Source: JABWBJ01 sp035646395
Lineage (GTDB): Bacteria; Gemmatimonadota; Gemmatimonadetes; Gemmatimonadales; Gemmatimonadaceae
Direction of reading: 5' to 3'
DNA length: 24,019 nt
Assembly: GCA_035646395.1 (NCBI GenBank)
Contig: DASRPK010000166.1
Span: forward strand, 1 to 24,019
Of this stretch, positions 14,783 through 21,174 are shown piece after piece. The stretch's first letter is position 1, and each line of letters opens with the position of its first letter. Under the pieces are notes generated by a model. It ran no database searches and was not told where the DNA came from. It worked only from the letters and a program-made list of their open reading frames with translations. The position numbers and the translations under genes are program-made.

Positions 14783-15568
14783 ATGGAGTACCACCACATC
14801 AAAGTTGAGGTGAGGGACGGCGTGCAGGTTATCACCCTGAACCGTCCTGATGTCCTCAACAGCTTCCACCTGCCGATGGCGCGCGAACTCCAGGACGCGC
14901 TCGGCGTCGCGGCTGCCGATGATGCCATTCGCACCGTGTTGTTGACGGGCGAAGGGAGGGGATTTTGTGCCGGTCAGGATCTCGCCGCCGTGTCGGTCGA
15001 TGAACCGAAAGACGACCTCGGCGAAACCGTACGGGCGCAATACAACCCGATCATTCGCGCGATCCGGCGATTGGAGAAGCCGGTCCTGTGCGCCGTGAAC
15101 GGCGTTGCAGCCGGTGCTGGAGCAAATATCGCTTTCGCCTGTGACATCGTCTTCGCCTCAACCGAGGCGTCGTTCATCCAGTCGTTCTGCCGGATCGGGC
15201 TCATACCCGACAGTGGCGGGACGTTTTTCCTGCCGCGCCTTGTCGGGTTGGCGCGAGCGTCCGGACAGGCCTTGTTAGGCGGGAAGCTCAGCGCGGCGCA
15301 GGCGAAGGATTGGGGACTGATCTGGGAAACGTGCGAGCCCGCTGCACTCGTGCCACGGGCGATTGAAGTCGCCACGTCACTCGCGACACAACCCACCCGT
15401 GGATTCGGGCTGACGAAGCAGGCGTTCAACGAATCGCTCATGAACGATCTCGACACGCAACTCGACCTCGAGGCCGACCTCCAGGCCGAAGCGGGGCGTA
15501 CGGCGGATTTTGCCGAGGGAGTGACGGCATTCCGTGCCAAACGGTCACCAGTTTTCCGCGGGCGATGA
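14783..15568 (+). CDS. paaG: PaaG, 1,2-epoxyphenylacetyl-CoA isomerase
   Basis: PaaG isomerises the ring epoxide made by PaaABCE to the oxepin-CoA. The 261-residue crotonase-fold protein closely follows E. coli PaaG: LNRPDVLNSFHLPMA (19-33), GRGFCAGQDL (58-67), YNPIIRAIRRLEKPVLCAVN (87-106), GVAAGAGANIAFACDI (107-122) and GLIPDSGGTFFLPRL (139-153) with the catalytic-type Asp143. The C-terminal LDTQLDLEADLQAEAGRT and FRAKRSP are also PaaG-like. As in PaaG, the first crotonase Glu is absent. The stop overlaps the paaH start by 4 bases (ATGA, 15565-15568), starting a tight paaG-H-I operon. Confidence 0.95.
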   Translation: MEYHHIKVEVRDGVQVITLNRPDVLNSFHLPMARELQDALGVAAADDAIRTVLLTGEGRGFCAGQDLAAVSVDEPKDDLGETVRAQYNPIIRAIRRLEKPVLCAVNGVAAGAGANIAFACDIVFASTEASFIQSFCRIGLIPDSGGTFFLPRLVGLARASGQALLGGKLSAAQAKDWGLIWETCEPAALVPRAIEVATSLATQPTRGFGLTKQAFNESLMNDLDTQLDLEADLQAEAGRTADFAEGVTAFRAKRSPVFRGR

Positions 15569-16731
15569 AAGTCGGAGTTGTTGGCGCGGGAGCGATGGGC
15601 TCGGGGATCGCGATGGTGGCGCTGGCGAACGGGCATGACGTGGTGCTCGCCGATCTCGACGACGATGCCACCGGTCGTGCGCGGCAGATGATCGAGGCCG
15701 CGATCCGCCGGGACGTGGAGAAGGGGCGCCTGACGAGTGACCTCGCACAGTCGGCTGCCAAGCGTCTGTCCACCGTTCGACTCCCTATGGGGCTTTCGGA
15801 GTTTGGGGAGTGCAGCCTCGTGATCGAAGCGATCGTTGAGGAGCTGAAGGCAAAGCAATCGATGTTCCGCTTCCTGGAAAGCGTGGTCGATACGGAGTGT
15901 GTGCTCGCCACGAACACCTCGTCGCTGTCGGTCACGTCGATCGCGTCGGCATGCGAAGCGCCGCAGCGCGTGATCGGCATGCACTTTTTCAATCCGGCGC
16001 CGCTCATGCCGCTGGTGGAGATTGTGCCTGGCGCCCAGACGGCGCAGGACGTGACGACTGCGACGCGTTCAGTCGCCGACGAATGGGGAAAGGTCACCGT
16101 ACTCGCCGCGGATACGCCCGGATTCATCGTGAATCGGGTTGCTCGGCCATTTTACGGGGAGTCGTTGCGGATGCTCGACGAAGGTCTTGCCGATGCTCCC
16201 ACGATTGATTGGGCGATGCGTGAGATTGGTGGATTCCGGATGGGTCCGTTTCTCCTTATGGACTTCATCGGGAACGACGTCAATTACGCGGTCACCGAGT
16301 CGGTGTGGCGGGCGACATACTTCGATGCGCGATACAAGCCTTCGATTACGCAACGCCGACTGGTGGAAGCGGGGTGGCTCGGACGAAAAAGCGGGCGCGG
16401 GTTCTACGAGTACGGCCCGGATGCGCCACCTCGCGTCGCAACTGAGGACCGGACACTCGGCGAGGAAATCGTGTTCCGGGTCGTCGCGATGCTGGTCAAC
16501 GAAGCGGTCGATGTCGTCCACTGGCGAACTGCGACGGCCGATGATGTGGACCTGGCGATGACCAAGGGAGTCAACTACCCGCGCGGACCACTCGCGTGGG
16601 GCAACGAGCTCGGGCTCCACATCGTGCTGGGTGAGCTGGAGCGGCTGCGCGACGAAACCGAAGATGACCGCTATCGACCGAGTCCACTTCTCCGTCGCAT
16701 GGTGAGGGAAGGGCGGAGGTTTTTCGAATGA
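15565..16731 (+). CDS. paaH: PaaH, 3-hydroxyadipyl-CoA dehydrogenase
   Basis: PaaH oxidises 3-hydroxyadipyl-CoA to 3-oxoadipyl-CoA with NAD+. The 388-residue protein starts directly with the Rossmann motif GAGAMGSGIA (7-16). The HAD catalytic region is RVIGMHFFNPAPLMPLVEIV (135-154) with His140 and Glu152, preceded by ATNTSSLSVT. Two C-terminal 3HCDH-type helical domains follow: about 185-285 (GFIVNRVARPFYGESLRM to SGRGFYEYG) and about 298-388 (FRVVAMLVNEAVDVV, GVNYPRGPLAWGNELG). It is shorter than the 475-residue E. coli PaaH, mainly in the linkers. Both ends overlap neighbours by ATGA (with paaG and paaI), so the three are translationally coupled. Confidence 0.94.
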   Translation: MKVGVVGAGAMGSGIAMVALANGHDVVLADLDDDATGRARQMIEAAIRRDVEKGRLTSDLAQSAAKRLSTVRLPMGLSEFGECSLVIEAIVEELKAKQSMFRFLESVVDTECVLATNTSSLSVTSIASACEAPQRVIGMHFFNPAPLMPLVEIVPGAQTAQDVTTATRSVADEWGKVTVLAADTPGFIVNRVARPFYGESLRMLDEGLADAPTIDWAMREIGGFRMGPFLLMDFIGNDVNYAVTESVWRATYFDARYKPSITQRRLVEAGWLGRKSGRGFYEYGPDAPPRVATEDRTLGEEIVFRVVAMLVNEAVDVVHWRTATADDVDLAMTKGVNYPRGPLAWGNELGLHIVLGELERLRDETEDDRYRPSPLLRRMVREGRRFFE

Positions 16732-17159
16732 CGGCGTCGGACGCACAACGTCTCGCCGAACGAGTCGTCGACGCGATGATGGCGCGCGATGCGTTCAGTC
16801 GCTGGCTGGGCATCGAAGTGCTCGAGGTGGCGCCGCAGCGAAGTGCCTGCCGCCTGACCGTTCGCGAGGAAATGGTGAACGGCTTCGGCGTGACGCACGG
16901 CGGTATCGCATTTTCACTCGCCGACTCGGCGTTTGCCTTCGCATGCAACTCGCATGGGAAGGTCACGGTGAGCATTGAAAACAGCATCACGTATCCGGCC
17001 CCGATTGGAGTTGGTGACGTGCTCACGGCGATTGCGAAGGAGGACGCTGCGTCCGGGCGGTTGAGTTACTACAGCGCGGAAGTCCGCAATCAACGCAATG
17101 AGGTTGTTGGGCTTTTTCGGGGAACGGCATTCAAGACAGCACGCGATCATGCCGTTTGA
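16728..17159 (+). CDS. paaI: PaaI, hotdog-fold acyl-CoA thioesterase
   Basis: PaaI hydrolyses ring-hydroxylated phenylacetyl-CoA and related dead-end thioesters, recycling CoA during phenylacetate breakdown. The 143-residue protein has the single-hotdog pattern. NGFGVTHGGIAFSLADSAFA (51-70) contains the HGG turn (57-59) and the catalytic-type Asp66; ACNSHGK, then SIENSITYPAPIGVGDVL and LFRGTAFK complete the family signature. Length equals E. coli PaaI (140). The ATG overlaps the paaH stop by four bases. A long inverted repeat begins 32 bases after the stop, probably ending the paaGHI transcript. Confidence 0.95.
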   Translation: MTASDAQRLAERVVDAMMARDAFSRWLGIEVLEVAPQRSACRLTVREEMVNGFGVTHGGIAFSLADSAFAFACNSHGKVTVSIENSITYPAPIGVGDVLTAIAKEDAASGRLSYYSAEVRNQRNEVVGLFRGTAFKTARDHAV

Positions 17160-17190
17160 TTCGAGGTCCCGAGTTATGGCACGATCCCGT

Positions 17191-17300
17191 AAAAGACTTT
17201 AACACGGGGGTCACGGAGGTCACGGGGGGTACTCTCGCTCAGACGCCGTATCGCGCGGGTTGCCTCCGTGACCCCCGTGTCCCCTGTGGTAACGTCTTTT
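17191..17300 (+). repeat. Long inverted repeat of CACGGGGGTCACGGAGG type downstream of paaI (terminator-like)
   Basis: The inner arms 17202-17219 and 17263-17280 are perfect 18-bp reverse complements. Outer arms AAAAGAC (17191-17197) and GTCTTTT (17294-17300) also pair. The right arm carries an extra CCCCTGTGGT unit (17281-17290) missing from the left arm, so the two arms differ by one unit. The left arm continues as a short TCACGGNGG tandem to about 17229. The plus strand after the right arm is T-rich (CTTTTGTCTTTTCTTTT, 17296-17312), fitting a terminator between paaI and paaJ. Confidence 0.85.
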
Positions 17301-17332
17301 GTCTTTTCTTTTGACGTAATCATTAAACACAA

Positions 17333-18544
17333 ATGTCTGCATTCATTGTCGATGGTCTTCGCACACCCATAGGCGCATTTGGCGGGAGTCTCGCGCTCGT
17401 GCGTCCCGACGACATGGCGGCGCTGGTCATGGCGCGCCTGATGTCGCGCCATCCGTCACTGGATCCGGCGCGGATTACCGATGTCGTCCTTGGCTGCGCC
17501 AACCAGGCAGGGGAAGACAATCGCAACGTCGCGCGCATGTCGCTGCTTCTCGCCGGCCTGCCGCTCAGTATCCCCGGAATCACGGTGAACCGGCTGTGCG
17601 CGTCAGGCATGAGCGCGGTGAGCATGGCGGCGTCCGCGATTCGCGCCGGCGAAGGTGATGTCTACATCGCCGGTGGAGTGGAGAGCATGACGCGTGCTCC
17701 GTACGCGATGTCGAAAGGGGGAGCTCCCTGGGCGCGCGACGCGCAACTCTACGACACCAGCATCGGCTGGCGCTTTGTGAATCCCCGGATGAAAGAGCTG
17801 TACGGGATCGACGCCATGGGGGAGACGGCGGAAAACGTCGCCGATGATTACACGATCGCGAGAGACGACCAGGACCGGTTCGCATTCATGTCGCAACGCA
17901 AGGCGGCCGCGGCCCGGGCCAATGGTCGATTCGCGAGCGAGATCACGCCAGTCGTCGTACCAGGCCCCAAAAAGGGAAGTGAAGTCGAATTCAGCAGTGA
18001 CGAGTTCATCAAGCCGGACACGACGCCCGAGATCCTCTCGCGACTGCGTCCGGCCTTCCGCGGTGGCGGACGTGGCAGTGTCACCGCCGGCAACTCGTCA
18101 GGCATCAACGACGGCGCCTGCGCCCTGCTGGTCGCCTCGGAGCAAGCGGTGAAAGACCACAAGCTTCCGGTGCTGGCTCGCGTCGTCGCCAGCGCCGCGG
18201 CGGGTGTGGAGCCGAGGCTCATGGGAATGGGTCCTGTTCCGGCGACACAGAAGGCGTTACAGCAAGCCGGGCTTACTCTAGACCAGATCGATGTTATCGA
18301 GTTGAACGAAGCCTTTGCCTCGCAATCGCTGGCCTGCCTTCGCCAGCTGGGGATTGCCGACGACGATCCCCGCGTAAACCGGAATGGCGGCGCGATAGCG
18401 CTTGGTCACCCGTTAGGCATGTCCGGCGCCCGGCTCATCCTCACGGCAGCGCGTGAACTCGAGCTTACGGGAACTCGGCGTGCGCTGTGCACAATGTGTG
18501 TCGGCGTCGGGCAGGGGCAGGCGGTCATCATTGAGCGGGTCTAG
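17333..18544 (+). CDS. paaJ: PaaJ, 3-oxoadipyl-CoA / 3-oxo-5,6-didehydrosuberyl-CoA thiolase
   Basis: PaaJ performs the two thiolytic cleavages of the pathway, releasing acetyl-CoA and succinyl-CoA. The 403-residue protein is a standard degradative thiolase: acyl-accepting Cys89 in VNRLCASGMSAV, the pantetheine-loop region GGVESMTRAPYAM (115-127), SVTAGNSSGINDGACALL, NEAFASQSLACL, His359 in NGGAIALGHPLGMSGAR and the second catalytic Cys389 in CTMCVGVGQG. The opening MSAFIVDGLRTPIGAFGGSL and the overall length match PaaJ/PcaF. The 5' leader is AT-rich with no clear Shine-Dalgarno. It is separated from paaI by a long hairpin, so it may have its own promoter; TTGACG at 17311-17316 is too close to the ATG for normal use. 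Confidence 0.93.
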   Translation: MSAFIVDGLRTPIGAFGGSLALVRPDDMAALVMARLMSRHPSLDPARITDVVLGCANQAGEDNRNVARMSLLLAGLPLSIPGITVNRLCASGMSAVSMAASAIRAGEGDVYIAGGVESMTRAPYAMSKGGAPWARDAQLYDTSIGWRFVNPRMKELYGIDAMGETAENVADDYTIARDDQDRFAFMSQRKAAAARANGRFASEITPVVVPGPKKGSEVEFSSDEFIKPDTTPEILSRLRPAFRGGGRGSVTAGNSSGINDGACALLVASEQAVKDHKLPVLARVVASAAAGVEPRLMGMGPVPATQKALQQAGLTLDQIDVIELNEAFASQSLACLRQLGIADDDPRVNRNGGAIALGHPLGMSGARLILTAARELELTGTRRALCTMCVGVGQGQAVIIERV

Positions 18545-18550
18545 GCACCA

Positions 18551-18580
18551 TAGGCCAGAGGCCAGAGGCCGGAGGCCAGT
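18551..18580. repeat. 7-bp tandem repeat upstream of paaY
   Basis: Four near-identical units of AGGCCAG (within 18551-18580) fill the 42-base gap between paaJ and paaY. One variant unit creates GGAGG at 18571-18575, 11 bases before the paaY ATG, so the repeat itself seems to supply the ribosome binding site. Confidence 0.8.
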
Positions 18581-18586
18581 CATACA

Positions 18587-19183
18587 ATGATCTACGAATT
18601 CGGCGGGTTCATTCCCGTTATCCACGAGTCGGCGTTTGTGCATCCCCAGGCGGCGGTGACCGGGAACGTCATCATCGGACGCGACGTCTACATCGGGCCG
18701 GGCGCCGCGTTGCGCGGGGATTGGGGCGGGATCGAAATCGCGGACGGGTGCAACGTGCAGGAGAACTGCACGATCCACGCGTTTCCTGGCGTCACTGTCG
18801 TGCTCGAGGAGTCAGCGCACATCGGGCATGGCGCGGTGATTCACGGCGCGCGCATCGGTCGCAACGCGCTCATAGGAATGAACGCCGTTGTGATTGATCA
18901 CGCCGTGGTCGGAGCCGGTTCCATCATTGGCGCGCTGACGTTTGTGCCCTCGGAGATGGTGATACCGGAACGGAAAGTCGCCGTTGGGTCACCAGCGCGT
19001 ATCGTTCGCGACGTCAGCGACGAGATGTTGCAGTGGAAGACCGACGGGACGCGGCTCTATCAGCAGCTTCCCGCGATGATGCGCGAGTCGTGGAACGTGT
19101 GCGAGCCACTTCGGGAAGTGCCGGCGGACAGGCCCGTGCAGTCGGCGATCTACCTCACCTGGAATCGGGAAAAATCCAGATAG
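18587..19183 (+). CDS. paaY: PaaY, gamma-carbonic-anhydrase-like hexapeptide thioesterase
   Basis: PaaY is a trimeric left-handed beta-helix protein. Characterised PaaY hydrolyses hydroxylated phenylacetyl-CoA and related dead-end thioesters and binds metal as gamma-class carbonic anhydrases do. The 198-residue protein shows successive hexapeptide turns from about residue 12 to 135 (AAVTGNVIIGRDVYIGPGA, ALRGDWGGIEIADGCNVQEN, IGRNALIGMNAVVIDHAVVG). Candidate zinc ligands are His64 in TIHAF, His81 and His86 in HIGHGAVIHG. The C-terminal helix part with WKTDGTRLYQQL and EPLREVP closely parallels E. coli PaaY, which separates it from generic YrdA/CaiE proteins. It follows paaJ after 42 bases. Confidence 0.92.
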   Translation: MIYEFGGFIPVIHESAFVHPQAAVTGNVIIGRDVYIGPGAALRGDWGGIEIADGCNVQENCTIHAFPGVTVVLEESAHIGHGAVIHGARIGRNALIGMNAVVIDHAVVGAGSIIGALTFVPSEMVIPERKVAVGSPARIVRDVSDEMLQWKTDGTRLYQQLPAMMRESWNVCEPLREVPADRPVQSAIYLTWNREKSR

Positions 19184-19232
19184 CGCGCTTCGACCAGAGC
19201 ATTGATGTCAGCAGGATTTACCAAAAGCATTT

Positions 19233-19313
19233 AACCACAGGGGACACAGGGGATCACAGAGGGAGCGTTTCAAAAATCGAAGCCCCCTGTGTACCCCTGT
19301 GTCCCCTGTGGTT
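19233..19313. repeat. Inverted repeat of CACAGGGGA tandem units between paaY and ggt
   Basis: Arms 19233-19252 and 19294-19313 are perfect 20-bp reverse complements made of a 9-bp CACAGGGGA period. Imperfect pairing continues inward for about 11 more bases on each side, leaving a loop of roughly 20 bases. The structure lies between convergent paaY and ggt. On the plus strand it is followed by TGCCTTTTTGGGTTTAATTTTTTGG (T-rich segment 19320-19344, reaching into ggt). The unit is the same word family as in the repeat at 17191-17300. Confidence 0.9.
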
Positions 19314-19333
19314 ATGCTGTTGCCTTTTTGGGT

Positions 19334-21079
19334 TTAATTTTTTGGTTTGGATGCCTTCGAATCAGCGCTCCGCAAATCATGCGCACCAACCGCCGTCTTC
19401 GTGCCGGCGTCGAAGTAGATCGAATGCGCATCGCCCTGACCGGCGCTCCGGCTCAAAGCTGCCCGATGGCCCATCGCTCGTAAGGCAGCCAGCACTTCCG
19501 GCGTCACACCATTGGCTTCGATGCTCGTCGTGTCGGGCAGCCACTGATGATGAACGCGGGGCGCATTGACCGCCGACCGCACGTCACGCTTGAAGAGTGT
19601 CACGCCGAGTATGACGTCGAGGACTGTGTTGGGGATCGTACGTCCGCCCGGTGAGCCGGTCACGAGGAGGAGTTGGTTATTCCGCGTCACGATCGCCGGG
19701 GACATGGAGCTCAGCATGCGCTTGCCGGGCGCGATGAGATTGGCCGGCGTGCCGATATCGCCGCTGGTGTTCGTCTCACCCGGCTTCTTGTTGAAGTCAC
19801 CCATCTCGTTGTTCAGGATGATGCCGGTTCCACCGACCACCACTCCCGATCCGAAGCCTGCTTCGAGAGTGTAGGTGTTCGAGACCGCCATCCCCTGCGC
19901 GTCGACGACCGAGAAGTGAGTCGTCTCATCGGACTCCTGCGACGGCGAAACGATGTCAGCGCCTAACTCGACCGAGCTTGCCGCCTTGGCGGGGTTGATT
20001 GTCTTCACCAGGGAATCGGCGTACGAAGGAGAGACGAGCCGAGCAACCGGCACCTGCACGAAATCCGGATCACCGAGGTAACGAGCGCGATCGAGGTAAG
20101 CGCGTCGCGCGGCCTCGATGCGGACATGCAGGTACTCCGCCGATCCAGGCTTGAGGTTCGCGACACCCATCCGTTCCATCAGGTTCAGCGTCTCGATCAT
20201 GACCACGCCGCCTGACGACGGCGGTGGCATCGAGATGATTTCATTTCCGAGGAACTTGCCGCGAACCGGTGCGCGCTCGACCGCCTTGTAGTCGCGGAGG
20301 TCCGCCTTGGAGATGATGCCGCCGTTGCGCGCCATCTGCGCATCGATCGAGTCGGCAATCCAGCCTGTGTAGAACGCGTCGGGTCCCTTGCTGGCGATCT
20401 CGTTCAGCGCGCGTCCCAGGTCCTTGAGCTGAATGAGGTCACCTTCCGCCCACGCGGTGCCATCCTTCTTTCCGTATGCAGCGACCGAGGTGGGGAACCG
20501 CGCCATCTTCCCTGGCCGGCCGGCGCTGTCATTCCGCAACTGGCTATTGATCGATCGGGAAAGCGCTCGGCTCAGTGGCCATCCGTTGGTGGCCAGGTCC
20601 GCCGCAGGCTTCACGACTTCGCCCCACGGGAGCTTGCCGAACTTTTTGTGGGCCATTTCGAGTCCACGGACCGTGCCTGGCACGCCTGACGCGAGCCAGC
20701 CGGACGACGTCAACGAGCGATCGATCTTGCCATCGGCACCGAGGTACATCGTGGGCGTCGATTTTCCGGGAGCGCGCTCGCGATAGTCGATCGTGGTGGC
20801 CGTGCCGTTGGGGAGCCGGATGATCATGAACCCGCCGCCGCCGATGTTCCCCGCGCTGGGGTGTGTGACCGCGAGGGCAAACGCCGTGGCAACGGCGGCA
20901 TCAACCGCGTTTCCGCCCTTGGCGAGGATCGCCGCGCCCACATCAGAGGCCGGCGCCGACACCGACACTACCAGCCCGGTTTTCGATTCGACCGCTGCCG
21001 AATCGCGTTGGGCAAGGAGCGTGGAAACGGGAACGAGAAGGCTCGCGATGGAGAGGGCGAGAGATCGCATCGTCGTCAT
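19334..21079 (-). CDS. ggt: Gamma-glutamyltransferase precursor (glutathione hydrolase)
   Basis: GGT is an exported Ntn-hydrolase that removes the gamma-glutamyl group from glutathione and similar compounds. The 581-residue protein (from the ATG at 21079) has a signal peptide, MRSLALSIASLLVPVSTLLA. Key features are ASDVGAAILAKGGNAVDAA, SAGNIGGGGFMII, an active-site Arg in DYRERAPGKST, and the autoprocessing site SDETTHFSVVD, where Thr386 (first Thr) should become the N-terminal nucleophile of the small subunit. MLSSMSPAIV and TGSPGGRTIPNT complete the small subunit. An in-frame start at 21121 would add 14 residues before the signal peptide. The gene is divergent from paaZ and convergent with paaY. 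It has no evident role in phenylacetate use. Confidence 0.94.
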   Translation of the reverse strand: MTTMRSLALSIASLLVPVSTLLAQRDSAAVESKTGLVVSVSAPASDVGAAILAKGGNAVDAAVATAFALAVTHPSAGNIGGGGFMIIRLPNGTATTIDYRERAPGKSTPTMYLGADGKIDRSLTSSGWLASGVPGTVRGLEMAHKKFGKLPWGEVVKPAADLATNGWPLSRALSRSINSQLRNDSAGRPGKMARFPTSVAAYGKKDGTAWAEGDLIQLKDLGRALNEIASKGPDAFYTGWIADSIDAQMARNGGIISKADLRDYKAVERAPVRGKFLGNEIISMPPPSSGGVVMIETLNLMERMGVANLKPGSAEYLHVRIEAARRAYLDRARYLGDPDFVQVPVARLVSPSYADSLVKTINPAKAASSVELGADIVSPSQESDETTHFSVVDAQGMAVSNTYTLEAGFGSGVVVGGTGIILNNEMGDFNKKPGETNTSGDIGTPANLIAPGKRMLSSMSPAIVTRNNQLLLVTGSPGGRTIPNTVLDVILGVTLFKRDVRSAVNAPRVHHQWLPDTTSIEANGVTPEVLAALRAMGHRAALSRSAGQGDAHSIYFDAGTKTAVGAHDLRSADSKASKPKN

Positions 21080-21174
21080 GAGAGGCTGGGTTGGGGCCTT
21101 GGGGGGGAATGGCCGCTGCATACGATACGCTTCGGGCGGTCGTCCCGCTGCCCACCGATGGGCATATTTGAGGC

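Noticed and set aside
14974..15984. Long open frame of 336 codons on the minus strand opposite paaG/paaH
   Set aside because: It is Arg/His-rich with no family features and lies fully against two well-supported, overlapping genes. Such antisense frames are expected in GC-rich DNA.
17311..17316. TTGACG as a -35 box for paaJ
   Set aside because: It lies only 17 bases before the ATG, so a matching -10 would fall inside the gene.
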